This document shows positions 34,471 through 44,960 of a DNA stretch of 64,000 bases, one piece after another. The notes below the pieces were generated by a model. That model was not told the DNA's origin. It saw nothing but the letters and a program-made list of their open reading frames with translations, and searched no databases. The DNA comes from Peptoniphilus lacydonensis (GTDB taxonomy: Bacteria > Bacillota > Clostridia > Tissierellales > Peptoniphilaceae). Within the stretch, counting starts at the first letter, position 1. Every line of letters starts with the position of its first letter. The stretch covers positions 124,001-188,000 of the forward strand of contig NZ_FNWF01000003.1 in assembly GCF_900106515.1 (NCBI RefSeq), in the 5' to 3' direction. Made by a program: the position numbers and the translations under genes.

Positions 34471-34640
34471 TCAAACATAAGTCTTCATATCTATTCTAAA
34501 ACCATCTGTCTTTTTTCGCAAATTTAAATAAATAATTGTCAAAAATATACCTTTCAGTACAGACGACAAACTCATAGCTACCCAAATTCCATTTATCTCT
34601 AAATCTGGTATAAGAAAAGTTCTGTTTTTAAAAGAGATTT
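34471..34640 (-). pseudogene. C-terminal fragment of a MATE-family efflux protein
   Basis: The frame reads IPDLEINGIWVAMSLSSVLK, then GIFLTIIYLNLRKKTDGFRI and ends DMKTYV-stop. This is the last helix of a MATE multidrug transporter (GIW..... pattern). No upstream frame is present, so the gene was deleted; about 40 bases further to map hold nothing else. Confidence 0.65.
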
Positions 34641-34679
34641 AAAAATATTTCCCTTTAATAAATTGACCTCTTTCATTTG

Positions 34680-35435
34680 TTAGCAGTCGCCTTGATCTGT
34701 TATTATTATCGGTCCATTCTTTGTTATAGCAAGTTGGTGTTCATATTGTGCAGATAGAGATCCATCCTTTGTCCTGGCAGTCCATCCATTATCATCAATT
34801 GTAAGTTCTTTTTTTCCCATATTAATCATTGGTTCAATAGTAAATACCATACCTTCTTGAAGCCTAATGCCACGACCTGGCTTTCCATAGTGAAGAACTT
34901 GTGGATCTTCGTGCATTTCCTGTCCTATACCATGTCCAACAAATTCTCTAACAACAGAATATCCATTTTCTTCTGCATGTTTTTGTACAGCTGAACCTAT
35001 ATCTCCAAGTCTATTTCCAATTACAGCTTTTTCAATGCCCTTATACATACATTCTCGTGTCACTCGTAAAAGTTTTTTAGCATCTTCAGAAACTTCGCCT
35101 ACTTCATAAGACCAAGCAGAATCTGCAAGCCATCCATCAACATTTACAACCATGTCAACTGTGATAATATCTCCATCTTTTAAAACATATTCTGATGGAA
35201 ATCCATGACAAATTTCATCATTTACTGATGCACAAATTGAATAAGGATATCCTTCGTAACCTTTTTGTTCAGGATATGCTCCTCTTTCCTTTAAATAATT
35301 TTCTACAAATCTATCTATCTCAATAGTTTTTACCCCTGGTTTTATAAAGTGTCTAAGTTCGTGATGAACATCTGACAAAACTTTACCAGCTACTTGCATC
35401 TTTTTTATTTCTTCTTCTGTTTTAATAATAATCAT
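34680..35435 (-). CDS. map: Methionine aminopeptidase, type I
   Basis: 251 residues. Metal ligands are visible in GDIITVDMVVNVDGWLADSA (two Asp), VGHGIGQEMHEDPQVLHYGK (His), and FTIEPMINMGKKELTI plus YEHQLAITKNG (Glu residues). The substrate pocket is in CASVNDEICHGFPS. It removes N-terminal Met. It overlaps the TPR gene by 4 bases. It lacks the N-terminal zinc-finger of some type I enzymes. Confidence 0.97.
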   Translation of the reverse strand: MIIIKTEEEIKKMQVAGKVLSDVHHELRHFIKPGVKTIEIDRFVENYLKERGAYPEQKGYEGYPYSICASVNDEICHGFPSEYVLKDGDIITVDMVVNVDGWLADSAWSYEVGEVSEDAKKLLRVTRECMYKGIEKAVIGNRLGDIGSAVQKHAEENGYSVVREFVGHGIGQEMHEDPQVLHYGKPGRGIRLQEGMVFTIEPMINMGKKELTIDDNGWTARTKDGSLSAQYEHQLAITKNGPIIITDQGDC

Positions 35436-36322
35436 TTTAACTCCTTTACAATTTCACATAAATCCTCATCTGTCTTTGCCCAAGTATAAGCATCACAATT
35501 TATTTCTATCGCCTTTATTAATTCTTCTTTTGCCTCTTTTTTGTAATTTAAAAGTGAAAAAGAACAAGCTTTATTATAGTGTAAATTGACAGAATTAGGA
35601 AAATCCATAAGTCCTCTATCTAATATATTTATAGCAGAAAAATAATCTTTTTCTTCAATATATATTGCTGACATATTTAAAAATAAAAATGGATTTTGAA
35701 ATTTATCAATTGCTTTATAATAATATTCTAGTGCTAAATTATTATCCTTTGATTTTTTTGCCAAAACTCCCATATTATAAAGTGCCCTTCCATAATCAGG
35801 TTTTATTTCAAGGGACTTTTTAACAAATTTTTCTGCTAAGTTGTCTTTATTTTTTGCTTCATAAATAGAACCAAGATCATTGTAACTTACAAAATCAAAT
35901 CTATCTATTTCAATAGTTTTCTTTAAATACTTTATTGCAAGTTCAGTTTCTCCCAATTTGTCATAAGAGTGAGCAAGATAATAATATGCTCTGTCATAAT
36001 TTGGATCTATCTCAATCGCTTTTTTATAATTTTCAACAGAATAAATTAAATTTCCACCTAAAAAATCATTTGTTATAGCAAGCCCATAATATGCTCCAGC
36101 AATTTCTTTTATATCTAAAATTTTTATAAAATATTTTTTTGCTTCGTCATAATTTTTTTCTCTCAAATAAATATCAGAAAGCTCAAAATACACAGAAATT
36201 TTTTCATTATCTTCTTTTGCAAAATTAAGAGATTTTAAGAGAGTTTCCTTTGCTTTTTTATAATTACCTTCAAGTAAAAAATCTTCTGCTAAAATTAAAT
36301 AGTTCTTAAATTTTAAGTCCAT
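35432..36322 (-). CDS. Tetratricopeptide-repeat protein
   Basis: 296 residues composed of about 8 TPR helix pairs, e.g. KAKETLLKSLNFAKEDNEKI, YDEAKKYFIKILDIKEIAGA, SVENYKKAIEIDPNYDRAYY, ELAIKYLKKTIEIDRFDFVS. The start at 36322 is chosen with GAGG six bases upstream; 36334 adds four residues. No signal peptide, so it is a cytoplasmic scaffold for protein contacts of unknown partner. It overlaps map by 4 bases. Confidence 0.9.
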   Translation of the reverse strand: MDLKFKNYLILAEDFLLEGNYKKAKETLLKSLNFAKEDNEKISVYFELSDIYLREKNYDEAKKYFIKILDIKEIAGAYYGLAITNDFLGGNLIYSVENYKKAIEIDPNYDRAYYYLAHSYDKLGETELAIKYLKKTIEIDRFDFVSYNDLGSIYEAKNKDNLAEKFVKKSLEIKPDYGRALYNMGVLAKKSKDNNLALEYYYKAIDKFQNPFLFLNMSAIYIEEKDYFSAINILDRGLMDFPNSVNLHYNKACSFSLLNYKKEAKEELIKAIEINCDAYTWAKTDEDLCEIVKELK

Positions 36323-36420
36323 AAAAAACCTCAATTCTTATTCTATTATATATTATTTTTTAAAATTTCACAGGCATGGAAATAATATTTAAAAGATTAT
36401 ATAATATCTTTGGTGATTAA

Positions 36421-37383
36421 ATGAAAAGATTTCTATCTTTTAACGATTTTTTTTGTGAATATTTTTCTGGAAAAACTGTAAAGCTTTCTCTTGATGGAGG
36501 ATTTTCATGTCCTAATAGAGATGGAACTCTATCTACATATGGTTGTATTTTTTGTTCAGATAAAGGAAGTGGAGAATTTGCTGCGTCAAGAAACTTTTCT
36601 ATATCAAATCAAATTGAATTACAAAAATTATTTTTGTCCAAAAAATGGAAAGCAGAGAATTATATAGCTTACTTTCAAAACTTTACAAACACCTATGGCT
36701 CTATTGAAAAGATAAAAAAAATTTATGATGAAGTAGCTTCTAGGGATGATATTTCTGCTATTTCAATTGCAACGAGATGCGACTGCCTTGACGATGAAAA
36801 AATAAATTATTTAAAAGAAATTTCTAAGAAAAAAACACTTTGGTTAGAACTTGGAATGCAAAGTGTAAGTGAAAATACTATAAAGTTAATAAATCGTGGC
36901 TATACTCATAAATTCTTTGATGAAACTATAAATAAACTTAAAGATGCCAATATTTTATTTTTAATTCACACAATTTTTGGACTTCCCTATGAAGATGAAA
37001 GAGATTTTACAAATTCTATAAATTATATAAAAAAAATAGTACCCTTCGGTGTTAAATTTCACAACTTGTATATTCTAAAAAATTCTCCGATTTATAAACT
37101 TTATAAAAAAAATAATTTTAAAATTTTATCAAAAGAAGAATATATTGAAACTATTATTTACGCTCTTGATAATATAGATAAAAAAACTGTTGTACATAGA
37201 ATAACAGGCGATCCTCCAAAGAAAAATCTTTATAAACCAAAGTGGTGTTCCGACAAATTATCTGTCATATCAGAAATTGACAAAAATTTAAAAGAATTAA
37301 ATAAAAGTATAGTCAATGAATCTGAAGTAAAAAAAATTTCAAATTATTGGAAGAAAAAGGATAATTTCTTTATCTGCAATTAA
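36421..37383 (+). CDS. Radical SAM protein, YhcC/TIGR01212 family
   Basis: 320 residues. The FeS cysteines are in SCPNRDGTLSTYGCIFCSDKG, with Cys at about 30, 40 and 43: a CxxxxxxxxxCxxC spacing different from CxxxCxxC but regular for this family. GGFSCPNRDG, LWLELGMQSVSENTIKLINR, and TIFGLPYEDERDFTNSINYI follow. It is probably a tRNA or enzyme-modifying radical SAM protein. Monocistronic; transcribed away from the TPR gene. Confidence 0.92.
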   Translation: MKRFLSFNDFFCEYFSGKTVKLSLDGGFSCPNRDGTLSTYGCIFCSDKGSGEFAASRNFSISNQIELQKLFLSKKWKAENYIAYFQNFTNTYGSIEKIKKIYDEVASRDDISAISIATRCDCLDDEKINYLKEISKKKTLWLELGMQSVSENTIKLINRGYTHKFFDETINKLKDANILFLIHTIFGLPYEDERDFTNSINYIKKIVPFGVKFHNLYILKNSPIYKLYKKNNFKILSKEEYIETIIYALDNIDKKTVVHRITGDPPKKNLYKPKWCSDKLSVISEIDKNLKELNKSIVNESEVKKISNYWKKKDNFFICN

Positions 37384-37463
37384 TGAAGAAATTAAATATA
37401 TTTAGTGTATAATGTATACTGTAAATAAAAATTAATAAAAATTAAAATTTATAAAGGAGCAAA

Positions 37464-38702
37464 ATGAAAAACATTTCTAAAGATATAATAAAAAAATTTA
37501 AAGTTAAATTTGTAATACTTGGATCCGATGAAAATGCTTATGGAGTTGCTCGTATTCTAAATGACAATTACGGCTTAATATCCACTGTATTCTGTCAAAA
37601 ACCACTCCCAGCAACTGATAATTCAAAAATTTTAGATAGAAAAATCATAAATAATTTCTCTAATGACAAAGTTTTCGTAGACACTATGATTAATTTTGCA
37701 AAGGATAATAATGATTCAGCTCTTATAACAATTCCTTGTGGTGACGAGTATTCAAAGCTACTTAGCAATAATAAAGATAAGATAAAAAAATACTATAAAT
37801 TTAATACTCCATCTACAAATTTAAATGAGAAACTAGAAAATAAAATAGATTTTTATAAATCTTGTGAAGAAATGGACATCCCTTACCCTAAATTTACAAT
37901 TATAAATAATTCAAAAGAAATAGAAAATCTAAATTTACAATTTCCACTTATACTTAAACCCAATGATTCAATTTCCTATGTGAAATTATCTTTTCCAAAT
38001 AAATACAAAGTTTACACTATTTATGATTTTGACGAATTAAAATCTGTCGTTAAAACTATTTATGATGAAAATAATTACGAAGGTACTATGCTTGTTCAAG
38101 AATATATACCAGGGCCTGCATCTAACCAAGCTTCTTTTAATGTTTATTGTGATAAAAATGCTAAAGTTAGAATGATGGTATATGGACAAATTTTACTTGC
38201 AGATCCCCTTCCTCTTAGAATAGGAAATAATGATGCTATATATACAAAATATATGCCTGAGCTTTTTGACTTTTATAAAGAAAAATTAGAGTCCATCAAT
38301 TATACTGGTTTTTCAAATATAGATCTCAAATATGATCCTCGTGACAATACTTATAAAGCCTTCGAGATGAACTTAAGATTACCTCAAAGCCATTATTTCA
38401 TGGCGGCTGGTGGTGTCAATGTACTTGATTTTTATATTAGAGATCTTTTAGATTTAGGATTTGAAGAAGATGTTTATTATCACAAAGAAACCTCAAAAAT
38501 TTGGATGAATGCTCATCCAAAACTTTTAAAAGAATACACAGATGAAAGATATCATGCCACAATTGACAAACTTTTAAAAAATGGCTATGAGTTCACAATT
38601 AATAATAAAAAAGATTTTAGTTTTAGCAGAAAAAAAACTTATTTAAAGAGAAAGTACGGTTCAATTAAACATTATAAAATGTATTATAAATTAGAAAAAT
38701 AA
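37464..38702 (+). CDS. ATP-grasp ligase, D-aspartate ligase-like
   Basis: 412 residues. The N-terminal GSDENAYGVARILNDNYG resembles carboxylate-amine ligases. An ATP-grasp core follows: FPLILKPNDSISYVKLSFPN, GTMLVQEYIPGPASNQASFN, and the metal-site end AFEMNLRLPQSHYFMAAGGV with Glu and Asn. Closest in style to D-aspartate ligases that add the peptidoglycan cross-bridge residue (Asl_fm type), but carnosine-synthase-like ligases share it. AGGAG precedes the start. It is followed by a terminator. Confidence 0.8.
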   Translation: MKNISKDIIKKFKVKFVILGSDENAYGVARILNDNYGLISTVFCQKPLPATDNSKILDRKIINNFSNDKVFVDTMINFAKDNNDSALITIPCGDEYSKLLSNNKDKIKKYYKFNTPSTNLNEKLENKIDFYKSCEEMDIPYPKFTIINNSKEIENLNLQFPLILKPNDSISYVKLSFPNKYKVYTIYDFDELKSVVKTIYDENNYEGTMLVQEYIPGPASNQASFNVYCDKNAKVRMMVYGQILLADPLPLRIGNNDAIYTKYMPELFDFYKEKLESINYTGFSNIDLKYDPRDNTYKAFEMNLRLPQSHYFMAAGGVNVLDFYIRDLLDLGFEEDVYYHKETSKIWMNAHPKLLKEYTDERYHATIDKLLKNGYEFTINNKKDFSFSRKKTYLKRKYGSIKHYKMYYKLEK

Positions 38703-38713
38703 ATAAAAACAAA

Positions 38714-38741
38714 AACTGGCTAGATTTTACTCTAGTCAGTT
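38714..38741. terminator. Bidirectional terminator
   Basis: An 11-bp stem AACTGGCTAGA and TCTAGTCAGTT (one G-T) with a T-rich strand on the minus side (TTTTTGTTTTT) separates the ligase from the convergent CoA-transferase. Confidence 0.8.
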
Positions 38742-38762
38742 TCCATTTTGTACTTTATTATA

Positions 38763-40109
38763 CTATTTTCTTTTGTTGCTTCTTCTCCAGATATTCATCT
38801 TTTCTGCATCTTTTATAAGTTCATCTCTAAATTCTGGTGCAGCAATATTAATTATTCCTTCTGCTCTTTCCCAAGTTGATTTACCTTTACAATTAAATTT
38901 TCCATATTCAGTTACAATCCAATGTGTGTTTGGTCTTGCAGCTGTTATTGCAGAAAATGTTTCAAAGTTTGGAACTATTCTTGATTCTTCTTTTCCAGTT
39001 TTTTTGTTCATAAATTTAGAAGATAGACAGATAAATGATTTTCCGCCCTTAGATAAATATGCACCTAAAACAAAGTCAAGTTGTCCACCTGCTCCAGATA
39101 TATGTTTTGCCCCAGAAGATTCTGAACTTACTTGTCCAAATAAATCCACATTTACTGCATTATTTATCGAAACAAAATTATCTATTTGTGAAATTACTCT
39201 TGAATCATTTGTATAAGAAACTGGTGCTGCCATTGCATCAGAATTAAGATCTAAATATTCATACATTTCCTTTGAACCTGCCGCAAAACCATAAACTTGT
39301 CTAAATCTGTCAATATTTTTTTTAGCTCCAGTAATTTTACCTTTTTTAGCCATATCAACAAAAGCATCGACATACATTTCTGTGTGAACTCCAAGATCTT
39401 TTAAATCAGAATCTGCTATCATTGATCCAACTGCATTTGGCATACCGCCAATTCCTAGTTGAAGAGTTGCCCCATTTGGTATTTCTTCTACAATTAATTT
39501 TGCAACTTTTTCATCAACTTCACCAAAACTTCCCTTTGGAAGAGTAGCAATTTCTGGATTTTCTCCCTCAATAATATAGTCAACATCTTTAATTGAAATT
39601 TCATTTTCAAAACCACCAATACAAGTTGGCATATTTTCATTTATTTCAACGATTACTTTATCAGCTACTTCTGTCACTGCTTTTAAATGAGATGCATTTA
39701 AACCAAAATTAAAGTTTCCATGTTTATCCATTGGAGGTGTCACTATTAATGCAATATCAACCTTACAATTTTCCCTGTACCATCTTGGAAGTTCTGAATA
39801 TCTAAGTGGAGCATAAAATCCTCCAGGTGTTTTATTAATTCTTACTCTATCAATTCCACTTGAGTGCCAAGAATTCCAAACAACCTTTTCTCCTTTGGGA
39901 TCTTTTTTAAATACTTCTGGTTCCCAAAGAAGAACTCCACCTCTTAAATAAATTTCATTTAATTCATCAAGTCTACTTGCAAGTGCTTTATCGAAAGCAA
40001 CAGGTGTAGTTCCTGCCCAAGCATAATCAATCCACATATTATCCTTAACCATTTCAGCAGCTTCTTTAGCTGTAATTAGTTTTTTCTGATATTCTTTAGA
40101 ATAATCCAT
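38763..40109 (-). CDS. but: Butyryl-CoA:acetate CoA-transferase
   Basis: 448 residues of the butyryl-CoA:acetate CoA-transferase/4-hydroxybutyrate group. Visible motifs are [80 protein letters not shown] with the catalytic Glu region, and [20 protein letters not shown]. It exchanges CoA between butyrate or a similar acid and acetate at the end of amino-acid or sugar fermentation. The precise acyl substrate is inferred. It is separated from the helicase gene by 14 bases. Confidence 0.92.
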   Translation of the reverse strand: MDYSKEYQKKLITAKEAAEMVKDNMWIDYAWAGTTPVAFDKALASRLDELNEIYLRGGVLLWEPEVFKKDPKGEKVVWNSWHSSGIDRVRINKTPGGFYAPLRYSELPRWYRENCKVDIALIVTPPMDKHGNFNFGLNASHLKAVTEVADKVIVEINENMPTCIGGFENEISIKDVDYIIEGENPEIATLPKGSFGEVDEKVAKLIVEEIPNGATLQLGIGGMPNAVGSMIADSDLKDLGVHTEMYVDAFVDMAKKGKITGAKKNIDRFRQVYGFAAGSKEMYEYLDLNSDAMAAPVSYTNDSRVISQIDNFVSINNAVNVDLFGQVSSESSGAKHISGAGGQLDFVLGAYLSKGGKSFICLSSKFMNKKTGKEESRIVPNFETFSAITAARPNTHWIVTEYGKFNCKGKSTWERAEGIINIAAPEFRDELIKDAEKMNIWRRSNKRK

Positions 40110-40123
40110 TATTTCCTCCTTAA

Positions 40124-43057
40124 TTATAAATAATCATTATAAAAAGTATGAGTTCTTAAAAATTTAATATAATTTAAAAATCCATTCATTATATTTTTAC
40201 TTTTTTCTTCATTTATTTCTATAATTATTTTATTTTTACCCCTTAAATCAAAAATATATGCACCCTCTACTTTAACATTATACAGATATTCATAAATTTT
40301 TGCATAAATTATTAGTTGATCTTCATAAATTTCTTTAAACCTTTCTATTGAAAGGTTCCCTGTCTTTAAATCCACAATGTAATATTTATCGTAAATTTTT
40401 ATAACTTGATCTATATATCCCTTAACCAAGAATCCCTCTAAATCATAATAAAATAAAAGTTCCTTTTCCAATATATTATTCTCTTCCATTTCAAGATAAT
40501 TTAAAGCTAACTTCCTTGCTATATTTAATTTTTCATCATTTATTTCTTCTTCATAAAATTTAAAAATTCCTTTTAGAATCTCATCAATATCTTCATTATC
40601 TATATAATTACTTGAGTATTCTTTTGCAAATAAATGGATAATATTTCCAAGTGTTTTTGGATCTATTAATTGATTTTTTCCACTACCTTTAGTGTACTTG
40701 TCAATTCCCAAAAAATATTTTTTATAAAAATCCACTGGACTCCTCTTATAATTTATAAAATCTGTCACTGTATAATATTCTCTTATTCTATTTTCAAAAC
40801 TTATATCTAAATCTAAATAAATTAAATCATTTCTTTCTTCCTTTTTTACCTCAAGATTTTTTGAATTTTTATAATTGTTTGTACAATTATCTTTACCAAT
40901 TAAATCAAAATATGAAGATTTTTTAGGATTGTCATAGTTTCCAAATAATATTAATTCCCTCTTTGCTCTAGTCATTGCAACATATAAGATTCTCTTTTCC
41001 TCTTCACTATAAATATCTTTTATTCTGTTTGAAATTTCCTTATATCTATAATCAGAAAAATCAGATTTTATAGCCAATCCAAGGTCCTTATCCACTATGA
41101 TTTTTTCCCTAGGGCTGTTATTTTTGCCAACATCCATATGAGAAATAATCACCACATCAAATTCTAAACCTTTCGACTTATGAATAGTTAAAAGATTTAT
41201 ACCTTCTTCTAAATCTTCAAAATTTTGTAAACTGATAAACTTTTCATAATCCCTATAATCATAAGTGTTGTTCTCAAAAAATTCATTAGTAATTTCTTTA
41301 AATTTACATAGATATTGGAAATCACTAAGTTTAATAGTATTTAAATTAAAGAAATAAATCATTATCTCATCTATTAATTCATCGATTTGTAAAAATTTAG
41401 ATTTATTTTTTAATTCTATTAAAAAATTTATAAAATAATTTATATTATCATTGAAACTTTTATGTTCGATTAAATCATTAAAATTTTCTACATTTGCATT
41501 TAAAATCTCCGCTAAATCTTTAAACTTAAAATTTAAAATTGGAGAATTAAAAAGAGAAAGAGTCGAAATAAAATCATCTGAACTATATATTGTGGACAAA
41601 ATATTTTTTGTAACTTTCAAAACTTCAATTTCAGAAACATTTCTAGAACCCTTATTGAACTTTATATTATTTGTAGTTAAAATCTTACTGATTTCGTCTA
41701 TTTGTGCATTGCTCCTTGATAAAATTGCCACATCTTTTTCTTCATACTTTTTTAAAAGATCTTCTATTAAATTAACAATTTCTTTATTGTCTTCTGAATT
41801 ATAAAAATATACATCTCCACCACTCTCATAAGAATAATCAATTGAATCGTAAGGTTCAATTAAATTCTCGAAAGTTTTATTTATAAATTTTATTATTTTT
41901 CCATCGCTTCTATAATTTTTATTCATATCAAGAGATTTTCCACGATTTTTTATTTTATCAGAAAAATTAAAATAACTTTTAATATCTGTCCCTCTAAATC
42001 CATAGATAGATTGTTTGGGATCTCCAACTATAAATAAATTAGAATTTTCAAATGTATTAATAATATTATTTTGCAATTCATTAGTATCCTGATATTCGTC
42101 CACAAGTATGTGAGAATATCTATCCTTTAAGCTTTTTTGACAGTATCTATCTTTTAATATGCAATTAGTATATAAAATTATATCATCATAATCTATTACA
42201 CCAATTTTCTTCTTCTCATTTTGATAGCTTTTGTGAATTTCCTTTAAGATTTTTATGATTATTTTGTAGTAATCTTTATTTTTTTCTTCTAAATTTTTCT
42301 TTAGAACTAAAATATATTCTTGAATATCCTCTATTTTTTCTATGTATTTTTTAGAAGTCCCAAGACTTTCTTCTATACAATTTAAAACTTCAAGATTGTA
42401 AAATTCCAAACTTTTTAATTCTGAAATATTTTCATCATAAAAATTCTTAAACTTTTTTCCGCTTACTTTTCTGTACTCCTCCAAAAGAATTATTAAATTA
42501 TTAAAATCACACTTTTCTTTATCAAAATTTAAACTCTTATTTAAAATTTCATCAAAATCAAAATTATTATTTTTAAAGCTTAAATAAAGACTTATGAAAA
42601 GATCCTTTTCTTCAAAAGGGCTGGAATTAAAGTCTAACAAATAATTTTTATATTCTAATTCTTCTATACTATTTAATACTTTAATTACAGAATTTTCCAA
42701 AATTTCCTTTGACTGATTTTCTTCTAAAATTTTAAAGTTTGGATTAATTCCTAAATTAATAGAATAATCCTTAATAATTTCAGCTCCAAAAGAGTGAATC
42801 GTCATTATATTTAAATCTCTCTCGTCAAAGGATATATTTCCCTTTACAAGTTCTTTTGAAATTCTTCCGCGCATCTCTTCTGCAGCTTTTTTTGTAAAAG
42901 TAAGTGCCAAAATTTTTTCGGGATTTTTATACTTTTTTACAATATTTATAAATCTACTAGTTAAAACTCTTGTCTTTCCTGTTCCTGCTCCTGCCATTAA
43001 AGTTACATCTGTATCAATTGAGTTTACTGCTTCTAATTGAACTTCATTTAATTTCAT
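40124..43057 (-). CDS. UvrD/AddA-type helicase-nuclease
   Basis: 977 residues, superfamily 1A. Walker [17 protein letters not shown] (about 21-36), motif [20 protein letters not shown], motif [18 protein letters not shown], motif [21 protein letters not shown], motif [19 protein letters not shown]. The C-terminus has a PD-(D/E)XK nuclease site: [21 protein letters not shown] (split as [17 protein letters not shown]). This is AddA-like but shorter, and no addB neighbour is present. It unwinds and degrades double-strand ends for recombination repair; a role in anti-phage DNA degradation is equally possible. Operon with the CoA-transferase is plausible by spacing. Confidence 0.92.
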   Translation of the reverse strand: MKLNEVQLEAVNSIDTDVTLMAGAGTGKTRVLTSRFINIVKKYKNPEKILALTFTKKAAEEMRGRISKELVKGNISFDERDLNIMTIHSFGAEIIKDYSINLGINPNFKILEENQSKEILENSVIKVLNSIEELEYKNYLLDFNSSPFEEKDLFISLYLSFKNNNFDFDEILNKSLNFDKEKCDFNNLIILLEEYRKVSGKKFKNFYDENISELKSLEFYNLEVLNCIEESLGTSKKYIEKIEDIQEYILVLKKNLEEKNKDYYKIIIKILKEIHKSYQNEKKKIGVIDYDDIILYTNCILKDRYCQKSLKDRYSHILVDEYQDTNELQNNIINTFENSNLFIVGDPKQSIYGFRGTDIKSYFNFSDKIKNRGKSLDMNKNYRSDGKIIKFINKTFENLIEPYDSIDYSYESGGDVYFYNSEDNKEIVNLIEDLLKKYEEKDVAILSRSNAQIDEISKILTTNNIKFNKGSRNVSEIEVLKVTKNILSTIYSSDDFISTLSLFNSPILNFKFKDLAEILNANVENFNDLIEHKSFNDNINYFINFLIELKNKSKFLQIDELIDEIMIYFFNLNTIKLSDFQYLCKFKEITNEFFENNTYDYRDYEKFISLQNFEDLEEGINLLTIHKSKGLEFDVVIISHMDVGKNNSPREKIIVDKDLGLAIKSDFSDYRYKEISNRIKDIYSEEEKRILYVAMTRAKRELILFGNYDNPKKSSYFDLIGKDNCTNNYKNSKNLEVKKEERNDLIYLDLDISFENRIREYYTVTDFINYKRSPVDFYKKYFLGIDKYTKGSGKNQLIDPKTLGNIIHLFAKEYSSNYIDNEDIDEILKGIFKFYEEEINDEKLNIARKLALNYLEMEENNILEKELLFYYDLEGFLVKGYIDQVIKIYDKYYIVDLKTGNLSIERFKEIYEDQLIIYAKIYEYLYNVKVEGAYIFDLRGKNKIIIEINEEKSKNIMNGFLNYIKFLRTHTFYNDYL

Positions 43058-43074
43058 TTTTTAATTTTTAAAAT

Positions 43075-43353
43075 TTATTTGAATAAAACTTTAGCAAGAG
43101 AAATAATCATTTCATCATCCACTTTATAAAATATTTCTGTCCCTCTTCTCTCACTTTTCAAAACTCCAGCTCTTTTTAACTTCCCAAGATGAGATGAAAC
43201 AGTAGGTTGTGGAATATCAAATTTTTCTTGCATCTTTCCAACATTAGATGGCCCTGTTTCAATTAAATTCTTAATAATTTTTAGCCTTACAGGATGTGCC
43301 ATAACTTTTAAAACTTCAGCTATTTTTTCTAAACTTTCCATATCTTCTTTCAT
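43075..43353 (-). CDS. ArsR-family transcriptional repressor
   Basis: 92 residues from ATG 43353 (GGAGG six bases upstream). The winged-helix ArsR core is visible: LKVMAHPVRLKIIKNLIETG, EKFDIPQPTVSSHLGKLKRA, and GVLKSERRGTEIFYKV. The metal-binding Cys pair of ArsR is absent (no Cys in the protein), so the signal is probably not arsenic or cadmium; a redox or other sensor is possible. It sits 18 bases upstream of the helicase gene. The target is unknown. Confidence 0.92.
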   Translation of the reverse strand: MKEDMESLEKIAEVLKVMAHPVRLKIIKNLIETGPSNVGKMQEKFDIPQPTVSSHLGKLKRAGVLKSERRGTEIFYKVDDEMIISLAKVLFK

Positions 43354-43356
43354 CAA

Positions 43357-43588
43357 CTACCTCCTAATATGTATTGAAATAAATTAATTATATAATTTAT
43401 ATTCTTTGATTATAATATTGAAAAGTAAAGTCCTTGTCAATTATTTTATATAAATTACATTTTATGTAACTCCTTATAAAAGCTAATTTTAGCCACTTTG
43501 TTTTTACACTAAAATCTTAGACTTAATTTAGACATTGCTTTACCACATATTTTTAATAAAACAAAAAAATAAGGCTACTAACCTTATT
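43357..43588. other. Intergenic region between argH and the ArsR gene
   Basis: AT-rich; contains an argH terminator hairpin at 43563-43590 and probably the ArsR promoter. No gene. Confidence 0.5.
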
Positions 43589-43590
43589 TT
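43563..43590 (-). terminator. Terminator after argH
   Basis: The minus strand forms AAATAAGG-TTAGTAG-CCTTATTT followed by a T-rich stretch (TTTTGTTTT). It begins just before the argH stop codon. Confidence 0.8.
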
Positions 43591-44959
43591 AAATTTTTAT
43601 AGACTCTATTAAATTATTAATTTGTCTATCAACAGCATCGGGTGCTGGACCTCCATATACCTTTCTATTTTTTAAGGAATTTTCTATTTTTATAAAATTA
43701 TAGAGATCTTTTTCAAAGACTTTGTGAAAATCTTTATATTTTTCTAAGCTTATATTCTCAAGCTTTTCATTTCTTTCTATTGCATAATTTACAATCTGTC
43801 CAACAACACTATAAGCTTCTCTAAATGGCAAACCTTTTAAAACCAAGTAATCAGCTAAATCTGTTGCATTTAAAAATCCCTCCTCAGCAGATTCACGCAT
43901 TTTTTCTTTGTTAATATAAATAGTTTTTAAAATTCCATTCATAATTTTAAGAGAACTTGTAACTGTCTTTACTGAATCGAAAAGTGGTTCTTTATCTTCT
44001 TGAAAATCTTTATTATAAGATAATGGTGTCCCTTTTAAAATTGTAAATAATGTCAATAAATCACCATAACATCTTCCACTTTTGCCACGAACAAGCTCAG
44101 CCATATCGGGGTTTTTCTTTTGAGGCATTATACTTGAACCAGTTGAAAATTTTCCAGAAAATTTAATATAACTATATTCACTACTTGAAAAATAAATAAG
44201 TTCTTCGCACAACCTTGATAAATGCGTCATAATAACTGAATTATTAAATAAAATTTCAAGTACATAATCTCTATCAGAAACAGAGTCCATTGAATTTTCT
44301 GTCGGCTTTTTGAAATTTAAAAGTTCAGTAGTCATAAATCTATCAATATTAAAACTTGTAGTTACAAGTGCACAACTACCAAGAGGATTCTCATCAAGTC
44401 TATCAAAAGTTTCAGTAAGTCTATCTAAATCCCTAGAGAGCATTTGCCCATAACTTAAAATATAATGGGCAAAAGTCGTCACCTGTGCGTGTTGCATATG
44501 TGTAAAACCTGGCATAATTGTTTCTTTATTTTCTTGTGCAATTTCTATTATCGTTTCAATTAATTTCTTTATTTCAGATTTTATTATAATTAAACTTTTT
44601 TTAGAATAAAGTCTTAAATCAAGTGCACATTGATCATTCCTAGATCTCGCTGTGTGAAGCTTTTTTCCAACATCTCCAACTCTTCTTGTAAGTTCATTTT
44701 CTACAAAAGAGTGAATATCTTCTTCACCTAAATCAATTTTAAGTTTATTATTTTTTATTTCTTCTAAAATATTTTTTAATTCATTTGAAATAATTTTGCA
44801 ATCATCTTCTGTTATTATACCAACTTCGCCTAACATTTTTACATGAGCAAGAGATCCCTTTATATCTTCTTCAAATAAAATTTTATCAAAATCAATTGAT
44901 TTGTTAAATTCATGTGTAAAATTCTCTAAACCTTCTAAGTGACTGCCCCATAAATACAT
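43589..44959 (-). CDS. argH: Argininosuccinate lyase
   Basis: 456 residues of the fumarase/aspartase superfamily. HTARSRNDQCALDLRLYSKK, TIMPGFTHMQHAQVTTFAHY, and the catalytic loop GSSIMPQKKNPDMAELVRGK (about 274-293) are intact. It makes arginine and fumarate from argininosuccinate. It starts 1 base after argG and forms an argGH operon under an arginine-type T-box. Confidence 0.97.
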   Translation of the reverse strand: MYLWGSHLEGLENFTHEFNKSIDFDKILFEEDIKGSLAHVKMLGEVGIITEDDCKIISNELKNILEEIKNNKLKIDLGEEDIHSFVENELTRRVGDVGKKLHTARSRNDQCALDLRLYSKKSLIIIKSEIKKLIETIIEIAQENKETIMPGFTHMQHAQVTTFAHYILSYGQMLSRDLDRLTETFDRLDENPLGSCALVTTSFNIDRFMTTELLNFKKPTENSMDSVSDRDYVLEILFNNSVIMTHLSRLCEELIYFSSSEYSYIKFSGKFSTGSSIMPQKKNPDMAELVRGKSGRCYGDLLTLFTILKGTPLSYNKDFQEDKEPLFDSVKTVTSSLKIMNGILKTIYINKEKMRESAEEGFLNATDLADYLVLKGLPFREAYSVVGQIVNYAIERNEKLENISLEKYKDFHKVFEKDLYNFIKIENSLKNRKVYGGPAPDAVDRQINNLIESIKI

Positions 44960-44960
44960 A

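Noticed and set aside
37400-37430. TATAATGTATAC dyad before the ATP-grasp gene
   Set aside because: Probably just an AT-rich -10 region; no convincing -35 at 17 bases.
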